From NCBI GenBank assembly GCA_016788165.1, contig JAEUTH010000015.1, positions 103,970 through 167,969 on the forward strand: DNA of 64,000 bases, written 5' to 3'. Shown here piece by piece: positions 11,447 through 21,332 of this stretch (position 1 is the stretch's first letter; each line of letters opens with the position of its first letter). The notes beneath the pieces are model-generated. The model worked only from the letters and a program-made list of their open reading frames with translations. It made no database searches and was not told where the DNA came from. The translations under genes and the position numbers were made by a program. The DNA is from Bacteroidia bacterium. Its GTDB lineage: Bacteria > Bacteroidota > Bacteroidia > AKYH767-A > OLB10.

Positions 11447-12511
11447 TTACAAATTCAAACGCGCACCAAAACTGTGTGTTCCGTTAAATGGATTGGTTGC
11501 ACGATACGAGTAATCAACACCAAATGTTTTACCACCTTTGCCAAGAGGTACTTCTAAAGTTACTCCGGCACAGGGTCCTGTTAAAGCAGTTGTACGTAAC
11601 TCCTCATCAAAAATATCTTTTTCATAAACAAAGCCACCTCTTAACATCAGGTATGACTTAAACCCATATTCTAAGCCCAGTATAAATTGGTCGTTAGTAA
11701 ATGAGTTTGCCACAAATGAACCAGCTACAGTAAGTCTATGATCTTTTGCAAGTTTCGCATCGTAAGTAACACCAATATTAATTAATGATGGTAATTCAAA
11801 ACTGGCAGATTTATTTTCTACACTCATTTGATAATCACCACTAATTGCTGTTCCTCTGTATGACAAACCATCGCCACTAAAACGCATAGGCGCTGAAACG
11901 TTTTTTAAAGATAAGCCAAATTTAAAATTATCCTTTGTTTCATTAAATCCGGTTACATATTGTACGCCTGCATCAAAAGCAATGCCCGATGCTTTTACAT
12001 CGGCAATAGCCTCTGATACCAATCTAACAGTAATACCGCCATAAATGCGGTTACTAAACTCTTTGGCGTAGGACAAACCAATATTTATAAATGATGGCGA
12101 AAAAGTTCCCAATCCACCTTCGGGTTGGTCCACAGTAGTAATTGGAATGTCGCCAAAGTTCATTGACATTACACCTAAACCTAATACGCCTGATGCACCC
12201 ACTTTTTGTGATAAGCCAAATGAATTGATGCCAATATCAGTGCCGCTTAACCAGTTGGTGTGCGAAAACAATAATTCTGTTTTTTTGGTAAATGCTAAAC
12301 CTGCAACATTTAAGAATTGCGATTCCAAACCTCTCACACCGGCCGAATTTGCTCCACCCCATCCCGATGACCGTGCCCAAGGATTAATTAATAATTCTGT
12401 TGCACCGGCCGAACCAGCTCTGTCATTGTTCCCAGCAAGAACTTGCCCACCTGGCATTACAACCATTGAGGCAGCTATTCCTAAAAAAGTATATTTTAAA
12501 TATTTAATCAT
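11447..12511 (-). CDS. PorV/PorQ-family outer membrane beta-barrel protein
   Basis: A 354-residue protein with a signal peptide (cleavage near VLAGN). The repeated pattern of short amphipathic strands separated by turns, the early motif INPWARSSGWGGANSAGVRG, and the final strand HSFGARLNL are typical of the PorV/PorQ family of FadL-like barrels. PorV is the T9SS shuttle that hands cargo to the surface attachment machinery; many paralogues accompany individual cargo genes. It is the last gene of a three-gene operon, 40 bases after the large exported protein it probably serves. It may be a dedicated partner rather than PorV itself. Confidence 0.75.
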   Translation of the reverse strand: MIKYLKYTFLGIAASMVVMPGGQVLAGNNDRAGSAGATELLINPWARSSGWGGANSAGVRGLESQFLNVAGLAFTKKTELLFSHTNWLSGTDIGINSFGLSQKVGASGVLGLGVMSMNFGDIPITTVDQPEGGLGTFSPSFINIGLSYAKEFSNRIYGGITVRLVSEAIADVKASGIAFDAGVQYVTGFNETKDNFKFGLSLKNVSAPMRFSGDGLSYRGTAISGDYQMSVENKSASFELPSLINIGVTYDAKLAKDHRLTVAGSFVANSFTNDQFILGLEYGFKSYLMLRGGFVYEKDIFDEELRTTALTGPCAGVTLEVPLGKGGKTFGVDYSYRATNPFNGTHSFGARLNL

Positions 12512-12551
12512 ATGATGATAAGTTTTAGGGTCAACTATTAAATTTAATAAA

Positions 12552-15500
12552 TTAGAAAGTATCCAAATCTACCGGACGCATTACGCAGAAGAATTTCAAA
12601 ATCTTTTCTCCAAGTCCTGGAGCGTCAACATGGATAATGTACATACCGCTTGCTACCGGAATTCCTTTGGTATTCTTCATATCCCAATCAAGCGATGTTG
12701 AAAGATTGGGGACATCAGTAGTTGAACCGCCCGAGTTATCGCTATTGGTATCCCGTTTAAACTTACGAATCAATGTACCATTAAGTGTGAAAATTGATAT
12801 CGTACATTTTGATGGCAAATTGGTTACCCGTACCCTGTTGTCTAATTGATTTACCTCATATTTCGAATATGCATAATATGGATTCGGAACAATATTAATC
12901 AAACTTAATGCATCAGTGGCTACCTCTGTTTGACTAACTTTATTTTCTAACCCTGCAGTTGTATAAGCATAGTATGGATTACTATTATTTTGTGCTGGGC
13001 CGCCAACAACAGATCCGGTACCTGTAAATGTAAGGTTTGTGGCATCTGTTGTAAACTTACTACCAACTGCAACTGCAGTACCATTATAGGTTGCAGGAGC
13101 TGTTAAAACTGTGTATTCCGTATTTGGAAGTAATGCATCTCCGGCATAAGCATCTTTACGGGTATCATATTGGCGGAATGTTTTTGCAACACGTAATTGT
13201 ATTTTCAAATCATTAGACAATAGTGTTTGTCCGGGCTTTAATAGCGGAATTGCACACCACATAATATCTTCCAAAACATGTTTCTTGTCGGTTAAACTGT
13301 TTGTTAAAAGTTTTGTAGCAGCAAAATTACCTCTATCATAACGAGGGCCGTCAAGTGGTGCATCAGCATGATGTCCGAAAACATATATATAATGCATATT
13401 ACCAAAAACAGGGGTAGCCAATGAATTGTATCTTTCGCTGGTTGGGTTCCAAATCATATCTGCATCTAAAGATGAGTTTTCAGAGAATGCAATATTTAAT
13501 CTTTCACCTGTTTCAACATTAATAGCATAACCAGGGAACCAACTCATACCGGTTGCAAAATCGTTGTTGTCAGGACCGGTTGCAGTAGTGCCTTCTTTAT
13601 CAACAGAAGGTGATTTTCGTAAGCTATACTGTGATACATTTGATCCTGCAGGTTGCGTGTTTGCTGCAACTTTACAAGCTTCTAAAACAACGCAACGCGA
13701 CCATTTAGATTTATCGGATGTGAAAACAATATCCACACTTGCTAAATTCTTTAAAGTAAGATTTGATGTTGCTGCATCCATTGATGCATTGCTCCATTTT
13801 ACGCTCCAGTCTTTGTCCTTAGCAGCTACTTTATATGGCGCCCAAATACCCCCAAGAATTTTTTCATAAACATTTTGTGGATCAATGGTTCCATATGATG
13901 CGCTCTTTATCCAATTCTCATTAGCATCGCCCGGTACATTAGGTAAAAAGCTCATCCATTGACGGCTTTCATCTGCATAAGTAATAGATGCGCCTATAAA
14001 ACCATTGTTTGCAGCTTCGGCACTTCCCGGTTCAGCCGTTTTTGATAAGTTAGCGGTAAATCCATACGAATTAAAGGTGTTTCCATCTAAGTAACCTAAA
14101 ATTTGTTGATTTAAGACACCAAGTGGTCTTTCTGAATTGGTAATTTTTTGTGTCGTTGTGTTAACCAATTGCCAATTAGATGTATCGGCCACACCATCAA
14201 ATTTTAAGGTGAAGTTATTGTTGGTTACTAAAACCGGATCGTAAACTCTAATACCTAAAGGACCTTTGTTAATGTTGTAAGTTGGGTAGTAGGTACGATA
14301 AGCCGGAGCAGTCATTGCTTCATTTAATGAAACTTGTTGCATATCTAAGTACATACCACAATTACCCTGTCCTTCATAACGCGTAACTATAGGCGAATTA
14401 CCAACATCAGAACCAAATGTTTGTCCGTTGTTTTCTACAACAGGCAAATGAGGAATTGCTGTGTAAGTTTTGATATTATTTCTGCCTTGGAAAAATGGTG
14501 TTGACTGGGTGTAATTAGTTGCTGTACCAATTGTTGGAACAAATGGTGCAAAATTGTTGTAGGCATAAGAAATAATAGTAAAATAATACTGCTTATTGTT
14601 TATGAGCTTCGGATCATCGGTAGCAAACAAATCAGTAGTTACGTTAAACACGTGTTTAATTCCCTGATTAGCCCCCTTAACTTTTTCTTGTGGTATCCAA
14701 TAACCTAAATTGTCATCATAAGTATGATTTACTAACTGCGAAATATTATCTGCAACGTCACATTGAAACTCGGCAACGGTACGTACTTTATCAGGATTAC
14801 CTATATCAGCCGTAGTTACAGTTGCATTTTTAAACTGATATAAAATATATCCCTGAAACTTATACTTACGTTGTTCATCACTGTAATAAATAGTATCGTT
14901 ACCTTGATAAACTACTTCAGGTATTACAGGGTCAATTTTTGAATAAAGTTCAACAGAAGAATCGTTATAGTTTTGAAGTGTTATAATAATTTGATTACTT
15001 AACTCTCGTATAGCTAAATCAGGTGCATTAGGGCCATCCAAAACTTGAAAACAATTGTCGAAAATCGCCTGAGCCTTAGCATCGGCTAATTTCATTAAGC
15101 TTATCGAACCTTCTGGACCTCCGGTACTGGTACGTGCCCAAACTACTCCGGTGGTAATATAATTTACTGCGCCCGGTTGTAAGGTAAACTTACCGGCCGA
15201 TTGCAGGAAACGTCTGTCTTCAGGTGTGTTGCCTGCCGTAACCTCTGTCCAGTTTGTTGAAGGGAAATCAGGGTCTGTTAAACCGGGGAACATATAGTTA
15301 CAGGGTGGGTTATTGGCATCACGTCCGTCACCGCCATAAGTCATAACCTGGCCATCGCCCCAAATTCCTTGCAAATAATTGTAGTGATGTGCTGCACCAT
15401 TTGGGTTGCCATCTGGTGTATTATTTACGTTATTGTAATAAAGATATTTAGACATGATAATTTGCTCGCCTGGTTCATCAATCACACCATCTTTATTATT

Positions 15501-16547
15501 ATCAATGCCATCAAACGGATCTGCTAAAGGACCTTGAAAAAAATCAATACCGGCAGCTGGTGGGTTTTGACCATAAGCACCTCCACCATCATCATCAGCA
15601 TCACCGTTATAAACATATCCCAATCCTAAACTTACGTCACATCCAACAAAGTCATCGGTCGCTTTTCCTAAATCAGGGTCGCACCATACACCAAAATAGG
15701 TGTTTAAAAGAGGCGAAGTACCGCGATTTATAATTTGGTATTTATAAAAGGTCATATTGTTAACTTCATCATTGGTTTTGAATGCAAAACCTTGGCAACG
15801 TATTTCAACTCCAATTTGGCCTCCATCAACCGTTGCTGTATGCGCCTCACCTACATCATTTATCACCCACCAAAGTGTTTCATCACCAAAGATGTAATCA
15901 TTACAAACGTTATTAGGGTAATTACCTGAAAAATTATAGTAAGGATAATCACCTGCATCAGAACTATACACACCGTTTTGGTCATTATCGAAAAATGGTG
16001 CCAGTGATTGATCCTCTCCATATGCTACATCACCATTACCCGGCCATTCGCGTATATCTTTGGTTGCTGCACCGCCACCAATAAAATCTAAAACTTCAGC
16101 TTTGGTTACCTTCCAGTGTCTATCATAAAATTTACAGCGCGATGCGTCAATGGAAACATTGGTTTTATTAATTGCACCCGGCCACATATCATCACCTGTT
16201 TGGCGGTATGTTTGTGCGGCAATTTTAATATTACCACCGGCATCAACCCCGCCCATCCATAATGCTCCGGCATAAATGGAATGTAAACCACTTCCCTTGG
16301 GTACTTCATATCTGGGATTTGAATTTGCATCCCACCATTGATCGCCACCGGTTAAAATAGTTGTTCTGATATTATTTACATCTAAAGTTGTTTGGGCATT
16401 ACCTGCTACACAACCTGCAAAAGTAGTATTGCCTCCATTTTTGTTAGCAACACCGCTAATACCTACATTTTTCTCAGCATTAGCCACTTGAATAACGGAT
16501 AAGCCCATTATCAAGGTTGTTATTTTAAAACTTAGCTTAATTGACAT
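12552..16547 (-). CDS. Very large exported protein with FlgD-like C-terminal domain
   Basis: A 1,331-residue exported protein; residues 1-24 form a signal peptide ending in ANA. No catalytic family is recognisable. Visible features are a calcium-type acidic stretch (DNDQNGVYSSDAGDYP) and a C-terminal segment that starts NIVPNPYYAYSKYE and includes DNRVRVTNLPSKC and GIPVASGMYIIHVDAPG. That segment resembles the FlgD-like/type IX sorting domain of large Bacteroidota proteins, although the last residues (CVMRPVDLDTF) are not the usual K-rich end. It is the middle gene of a conserved-looking trio, 30 bases after the TonB receptor and 40 bases before the barrel. Likely a surface-anchored partner of both; its function is unknown. 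Confidence 0.65.
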   Translation of the reverse strand: MSIKLSFKITTLIMGLSVIQVANAEKNVGISGVANKNGGNTTFAGCVAGNAQTTLDVNNIRTTILTGGDQWWDANSNPRYEVPKGSGLHSIYAGALWMGGVDAGGNIKIAAQTYRQTGDDMWPGAINKTNVSIDASRCKFYDRHWKVTKAEVLDFIGGGAATKDIREWPGNGDVAYGEDQSLAPFFDNDQNGVYSSDAGDYPYYNFSGNYPNNVCNDYIFGDETLWWVINDVGEAHTATVDGGQIGVEIRCQGFAFKTNDEVNNMTFYKYQIINRGTSPLLNTYFGVWCDPDLGKATDDFVGCDVSLGLGYVYNGDADDDGGGAYGQNPPAAGIDFFQGPLADPFDGIDNNKDGVIDEPGEQIIMSKYLYYNNVNNTPDGNPNGAAHHYNYLQGIWGDGQVMTYGGDGRDANNPPCNYMFPGLTDPDFPSTNWTEVTAGNTPEDRRFLQSAGKFTLQPGAVNYITTGVVWARTSTGGPEGSISLMKLADAKAQAIFDNCFQVLDGPNAPDLAIRELSNQIIITLQNYNDSSVELYSKIDPVIPEVVYQGNDTIYYSDEQRKYKFQGYILYQFKNATVTTADIGNPDKVRTVAEFQCDVADNISQLVNHTYDDNLGYWIPQEKVKGANQGIKHVFNVTTDLFATDDPKLINNKQYYFTIISYAYNNFAPFVPTIGTATNYTQSTPFFQGRNNIKTYTAIPHLPVVENNGQTFGSDVGNSPIVTRYEGQGNCGMYLDMQQVSLNEAMTAPAYRTYYPTYNINKGPLGIRVYDPVLVTNNNFTLKFDGVADTSNWQLVNTTTQKITNSERPLGVLNQQILGYLDGNTFNSYGFTANLSKTAEPGSAEAANNGFIGASITYADESRQWMSFLPNVPGDANENWIKSASYGTIDPQNVYEKILGGIWAPYKVAAKDKDWSVKWSNASMDAATSNLTLKNLASVDIVFTSDKSKWSRCVVLEACKVAANTQPAGSNVSQYSLRKSPSVDKEGTTATGPDNNDFATGMSWFPGYAINVETGERLNIAFSENSSLDADMIWNPTSERYNSLATPVFGNMHYIYVFGHHADAPLDGPRYDRGNFAATKLLTNSLTDKKHVLEDIMWCAIPLLKPGQTLLSNDLKIQLRVAKTFRQYDTRKDAYAGDALLPNTEYTVLTAPATYNGTAVAVGSKFTTDATNLTFTGTGSVVGGPAQNNSNPYYAYTTAGLENKVSQTEVATDALSLINIVPNPYYAYSKYEVNQLDNRVRVTNLPSKCTISIFTLNGTLIRKFKRDTNSDNSGGSTTDVPNLSTSLDWDMKNTKGIPVASGMYIIHVDAPGLGEKILKFFCVMRPVDLDTF

Positions 16548-16577
16548 CTTTATTGAGAGTTTTTTATTTCTAATTAA

Positions 16578-19500
16578 TTAAAATTGTAGTTCAACACCTA
16601 AACGCATTCTGCGTGGAATACTAAAGTTATTTGGATTATTAACTTTTATATCATATAAATCACGGTATGCATTAACATCAGTAGCGTTGTTAATTAAGCC
16701 TTGCGCAGGTGCATAACTTAAATAACCATCATCGCTCGGGCTGCCGGTAGCACGATATACATTGATAACATTTTTGGTATCAAACAAGTTTTGTATTTGT
16801 AGGTACACGTTTAGAACTAAGCCCTGATTACTGCCGCTTGGTGCTTTTAACATAAAATCTTTATCAACCCGTAAATCAGCTCTGAACTGCCAAGGCAAAC
16901 GCGATGTATTTACACCACCTTTTAATTGTGTGGTACCTTGTTGTTGCAATCCAATATTATCAGCTTCAGTTCTGATGTTTGATGTAGCACTATATGGTGT
17001 TCCTGAACCGGCACGGAAAATAAAATTAGCGCCTGCATTTGCAAAGAATTGTTTGCCAAACCACATAGGTCCATTGTAGTCAGCTCCTGAGCTATATCTG
17101 TAATCAACCGATGCTACAATATTATGACGTTGATCGAAGTCAAGTGGTGCAACCTGGAATAAATTAGGCTGACCTGAATTAATTAACTCTGAATTAGAAG
17201 CAGAGTTAGAACCGGTACCATCAGCAAACTGAAGTGTATAGCTTGCACTTAATCTTACATTACCTGTTCTGCGTAAATCATAAGTAATTGAAAAACCTTT
17301 AACGGTACCAAAATCCCTGTTTCCGTATGAAGTATAGGAGAAAGGATATGCATAATTTACCCTTACTTGTTGAATCATATCACGCAGCTCGCGATAAAAA
17401 GCAGAAATAGTAATGGCAGAACTACGAGATAAAGATTGTTTGAAACCCAATTCATAGTCAATGGTTTTTGATGCTTTAAGGTCGGCATTATTTATTGTGC
17501 CTGCAGCCAAATTAAAGTAATCACGCGGGTTCAACGCAACGTTAGAAGTTGGCCGTTGTGTTAAAACATCATAGTGTGCGAAAAATAATGCCATGTCAGA
17601 AATAGGGAATGAAAATGCAATACGAGGCATTACGTTAATTTGCGGCACATAGTCTTTAAAACTTGTATTAACATCAAAAGTTGTTAACTGAATATCATCA
17701 TCTGGGTTTGCCAAATAAGGTGATATCTGACCTGTAGCAGTTTGGCGTTCCAAAATTCCGGGGTCAGCCAAAACTGCACCTGTGGCATCATACCAGGTAT
17801 CGCCATCACGATATCCGATAACATCAGCATTAACCGGATCATTAACATCGTTAACATATACAACATAACCATCACCAATATTGTCAGGACGATTAGCAAT
17901 ATTTAATTCGCCTGCTGTACGTGTTTGATAAATACTGTACTTGTCTTTAACTGTTTTTTGGTTTGCATCGAAACGATCAACACGTACACCCACGTTAAAA
18001 ATTAAGTCATTAATGGCAAATTTATCCTGAATAAATCCAGCCATATAAATTGGTTGGAATGGTGCAATTTCACGGGTTGGATTACCGTTTGCATCTAACT
18101 TACTAAAGTAATCTTGGAAAGATACTTTGTCAGTTCGGTTTTTGCCTGTGTAGTCATATCCACGGTATCCAACTAAACCTGAGTTGATTAATTCGTCTGC
18201 CGCAAAAAGATCTAAACTTAAAAAGTCCTTATTGTTTAAATAGTCATACGAATCTAAATCAATCCAAGTTGTGTTTGATACGCCTAACTTTTTGCGCACT
18301 TGCTCAAAGAAACCAATAGTTCTATCGTTAGGATCCGGAGTCCATGGGTTTCCGGATTGTGAATAAAGGTATTGCGCAAACACTGTATCGCCTACTAATG
18401 AGCCATGTGCATAATCTAAGTTTGTTAATCTTAAATTTTGTTGTTGGCGCATTAAACTCCACATACCTACAGGGTTAACTCCCCAGTTGGCATCTTTGCG
18501 TTGTTCGTATTCAAAACCAAATTGAATAGCGTGATCTTTAATATCGGCAGAAGCCATACCAGTAATTCGAACTTGTTGATTATCCACTACTTGGTATAAA
18601 TTGTTTATAAAACCTGTATTGCGCCATAATGAATATACGTTACTGGGTTGGCCACCATTTAAAATACCACCCACAACGCCACCACCTTGAATGGCTTGTA
18701 AAGTGTTATAGTAACCATCCTTTTGTGGCGCTAAGCTATACCATAGTGAAGTGTATGCATCAGATGTTGGATTTATACCACCTGGCGCAAACGTTACCAA
18801 TGTGTCTTGGTAAAAATTACCAAAATTTGCAAAACCAATCGTATCATTATTAGCATCAACAACTGCTTGAGGAGCACCAAACTGGCCTACACGCTCGGCA
18901 CGGTATGTTTTGAAGTTTCCAATATAACCATAATCAAAAATGTTGTCCTTATGGTTCTCATCTTGCTGTGTAGTTTGATTACGTGAGTAGTCAGCTTGAA
19001 TTGAGTAATACGCATTCTTTATCAATGAAGCTGAGTTTTCCTTATTATTTTCAGTTGAGCCTAATTTGTGAATAACACGTCCAAAAACACGATAAGTAGT
19101 TACAAGTTGTTGGGCGTTATTTCTGTTATTAAAAAGCGATGAGTTATAGCTAAATAAATTATTGTCTGACTTTTCATAGGAACCACCAACTGTAAATGTT
19201 ACATTTTTACCAGCTTGCCAATCTAATTTACCCTGAAGTCTGGTCGAAAAACTTCTAACGTTATGGTAGAAAGAAATTTTTTCCATATCGTCCTTTGAAA
19301 TAAACTCAGAATTTTTTAAAACACCATTTCCATTCGGATTGGGGCGAAATGGGGTTAACTCTAAATTACGTAAAACATCCCCTTTTATTTCATAAAAATC
19401 TATAGCCGAAGGATCAGGTACACGTTGATTTTCATGTTCACCAGAAATAAAGAATCCTAAAACCGGACGCTTGGTGCCATCCTCATTTGCTTTGGTGATT

Positions 19501-20273
19501 ATGGGGCCAGAAATATTACCGCCTACTAAGTTATAACCATAATCGTCAAACAACTCTGATGTTACTAATTCTAAACCACCATTGAATTGGCGCGATGGGC
19601 CACGTGTTGTAATGTTTATAATACCACCAGTAGCATCGCCATATTGTGCAGGCACACCACCTGTTACTACTGTTATTTGCTCAATACCCGATTGTGGTAA
19701 TCCTGATGACCCGCGAACTTTTATACCATCAACAAAATAAACAGTTGATTCTGAGCGCGAACCTCTCACATTAACTGCATCACCTTCGTCTTGTTGAAAT
19801 ACCCCGGCAGCTGTTGACACCACTGAATTAATATTACGTGTAGGTGCCGCTTTAATTTCTTCTTGTGTAATTGTTGCTTGTGTTGATGGATTACCCTTGT
19901 CAACAATAGGTACTTTGTAGTCAACAATTTTAACTTCCTTGATATCCACACCTTTCGACATTTTTATGTCGTAAAAAGTAATTTTATCAGCGGAGATTAA
20001 AACACCATTAACTTGTGCAGTAGTGTAGCCAATGTATGAGGCTTTAATGGTGTATTTACCGGGTATCAATGGCTTAATGGTAAATTCGCCATCAAAATCG
20101 GTTTGTGAGCCGCCTGCTTGCGCACCATTAAGTTCAACAATAACGTTGGCAAATGGCAAAGGCTCATTGCTTGTTGCATCTAGCACCTTTCCTTTAAGCG
20201 TACCCACCTGGGCATGCACACCTAAATAGGATGCTGTAAATAAAACGAGTAATACGTAAATTTTTCGAAGCAT
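16578..20273 (-). CDS. TonB-dependent receptor with carboxypeptidase-regulatory-like domain
   Basis: A 1,231-residue outer-membrane receptor. After a signal peptide (cleavage near VHAQ) comes a carboxypeptidase D regulatory-like domain (GTLKGKVLDATSNEPLPFAN, residues about 23-110). Next are a plug domain (VNVRGSRSESTVYFVDGIKV, GVPAQYGDATGGIINITTRG) and a long barrel ending in an aromatic residue (RRMRLGVELQF). Such receptors import ligands using TonB energy or, in this class, may act with T9SS surface proteins. There is no SusD neighbour; instead it heads an operon with a large exported protein and a PorV/PorQ-family barrel. The ligand cannot be predicted. Confidence 0.9.
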   Translation of the reverse strand: MLRKIYVLLVLFTASYLGVHAQVGTLKGKVLDATSNEPLPFANVIVELNGAQAGGSQTDFDGEFTIKPLIPGKYTIKASYIGYTTAQVNGVLISADKITFYDIKMSKGVDIKEVKIVDYKVPIVDKGNPSTQATITQEEIKAAPTRNINSVVSTAAGVFQQDEGDAVNVRGSRSESTVYFVDGIKVRGSSGLPQSGIEQITVVTGGVPAQYGDATGGIINITTRGPSRQFNGGLELVTSELFDDYGYNLVGGNISGPIITKANEDGTKRPVLGFFISGEHENQRVPDPSAIDFYEIKGDVLRNLELTPFRPNPNGNGVLKNSEFISKDDMEKISFYHNVRSFSTRLQGKLDWQAGKNVTFTVGGSYEKSDNNLFSYNSSLFNNRNNAQQLVTTYRVFGRVIHKLGSTENNKENSASLIKNAYYSIQADYSRNQTTQQDENHKDNIFDYGYIGNFKTYRAERVGQFGAPQAVVDANNDTIGFANFGNFYQDTLVTFAPGGINPTSDAYTSLWYSLAPQKDGYYNTLQAIQGGGVVGGILNGGQPSNVYSLWRNTGFINNLYQVVDNQQVRITGMASADIKDHAIQFGFEYEQRKDANWGVNPVGMWSLMRQQQNLRLTNLDYAHGSLVGDTVFAQYLYSQSGNPWTPDPNDRTIGFFEQVRKKLGVSNTTWIDLDSYDYLNNKDFLSLDLFAADELINSGLVGYRGYDYTGKNRTDKVSFQDYFSKLDANGNPTREIAPFQPIYMAGFIQDKFAINDLIFNVGVRVDRFDANQKTVKDKYSIYQTRTAGELNIANRPDNIGDGYVVYVNDVNDPVNADVIGYRDGDTWYDATGAVLADPGILERQTATGQISPYLANPDDDIQLTTFDVNTSFKDYVPQINVMPRIAFSFPISDMALFFAHYDVLTQRPTSNVALNPRDYFNLAAGTINNADLKASKTIDYELGFKQSLSRSSAITISAFYRELRDMIQQVRVNYAYPFSYTSYGNRDFGTVKGFSITYDLRRTGNVRLSASYTLQFADGTGSNSASNSELINSGQPNLFQVAPLDFDQRHNIVASVDYRYSSGADYNGPMWFGKQFFANAGANFIFRAGSGTPYSATSNIRTEADNIGLQQQGTTQLKGGVNTSRLPWQFRADLRVDKDFMLKAPSGSNQGLVLNVYLQIQNLFDTKNVINVYRATGSPSDDGYLSYAPAQGLINNATDVNAYRDLYDIKVNNPNNFSIPRRMRLGVELQF

Positions 20274-20440
20274 AGAGTTGAGGATTATTGAGATTGTTAA
20301 TTATTAAACAAGAGGGGTTAACTATTTATTAAGTGGGGTAAATGTATAAATATTATATATCGTTAACATGCAATCATATTTTTTTTGACGTCCTTTTGAC
20401 TTCAGCACCATTAAATGATTTATGTATTACATAAAATTGA

Positions 20441-20797
20441 TTAATAAACCGGACGTTTTAAAAGTTCGCTGTGCAAAATCATATTCTTAAAATCGTTAGA
20501 TGTCCAATTCGATTGGTGTTTATTTGGTTCAAGCGATTCGATGGGGGTAAATGTATTTGAGTGAATTGAATTGCCGCCTTCAATTGGCATTTTTTCAGTT
20601 GTTTGGATATTTATTTTTTTAAAATTTCTCCTGGGAATTACTGTAGTGTTATGAACCGTATTTTCTATTGGAGTTTCATTGTCGGTTTTTATCAAAATTG
20701 CTTTACGTTTAATTGCCTCAGCTTGTAATTTGGTATATTGCTTATAAACAAAATATATCAAGCCGGCAACCACATATAAAATAATTTTCACCTCCAT
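20441..20797 (-). CDS. Small single-span membrane protein of unknown function
   Basis: A 118-residue protein with one N-terminal transmembrane helix (residues about 4-18) and a polar, probably cytoplasmic remainder. The C terminus, FKNMILHSELLKRPVY, resembles the conserved tail (pattern A-x-I-x-S-E-I-L-x-R-x-Y) of small Bacteroidota membrane proteins with the same architecture. I recall that tail from the group, but no function is known to me. It lies 93 bases downstream of tatA on the same strand. A TATTTTTG motif at 20830-20837 could be its own -7 box. Confidence 0.6.
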   Translation of the reverse strand: MEVKIILYVVAGLIYFVYKQYTKLQAEAIKRKAILIKTDNETPIENTVHNTTVIPRRNFKKINIQTTEKMPIEGGNSIHSNTFTPIESLEPNKHQSNWTSNDFKNMILHSELLKRPVY

Positions 20798-20829
20798 AGT
20801 GCCAAACGAAAGACTTTTATATTGAAAAT

Positions 20830-20837
20830 CAAAAATA
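20830..20837 (-). promoter_or_regulatory. Candidate -7 box (TATTTTTG) for the small membrane protein gene
   Basis: Minus-strand match to TAnnTTTG, 33 bases ahead of the ATG at 20797. The surroundings are very A/T-rich, so a chance match is possible. Confidence 0.3.
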
Positions 20838-20890
20838 TTTTTTTACAATTTTTTCACGAATCATTAAATCAGTATTAACAATTCAGATTT

Positions 20891-21226
20891 TCAACCGTTT
20901 GACTGTTTAGTTGTCCCATCTTTTATTTCTGAACTCAAATTACTTTTTGCATCATCAACTACTTCTTCCACGTTTCTGACAAAAGAATTAATAGGTGTTT
21001 TTGCCACTAAATTTATTTCCTCTTTTAATTGTTGTACGGGCTCAATGGTGCTTTTTTCTATATCATTCTTCACATCATCCATTGCCGTTTTAAATTCGCG
21101 CATGGCCCGACCCATACTTTTCATGAGACCTGGGATTTTTTCAGACCCAAAAAAAATCAGCACAAAAAAAACAACTATTAATAGTTCGCCACCTCCTAAA
21201 TTATCTAAAAACAAAAGTTTATTCAT
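20891..21226 (-). CDS. tatA: Sec-independent (twin-arginine) translocase protein TatA/TatE
   Basis: A 111-residue Tat component. It has the family pattern: a short N-terminal transmembrane helix after GGGE (residues about 11-28), FFGSEKIPGLMKSMGRAMREFK as hinge plus amphipathic helix, and a variable acidic tail. TatA oligomers form the pathway for folded proteins across the inner membrane. TatB/TatC are not in this window. The gene ends in TGA, one of several genes here showing that TGA is a true stop. It lies about 106 bases downstream of the secDF stop, beyond a terminator. Confidence 0.9.
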   Translation of the reverse strand: MNKLLFLDNLGGGELLIVVFFVLIFFGSEKIPGLMKSMGRAMREFKTAMDDVKNDIEKSTIEPVQQLKEEINLVAKTPINSFVRNVEEVVDDAKSNLSSEIKDGTTKQSNG

Positions 21227-21294
21227 AATGGCTTCAATTTAACCAGATGTAAATTTGATAAAAAATGTTGAATGGGAGTTAACTTAATAAAAAA

Positions 21295-21311
21295 CCCCGC
21301 TAATTGCGGGG
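21295..21311 (-). terminator. Rho-independent terminator after secDF
   Basis: A GC-rich stem (CCCCGC / GCGGGG) with a 5-base loop, followed on the minus strand by a T run, placed just after the secDF stop codon. Confidence 0.85.
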
Positions 21312-21332
21312 CTATTTATTAAGTTGTTTTTT

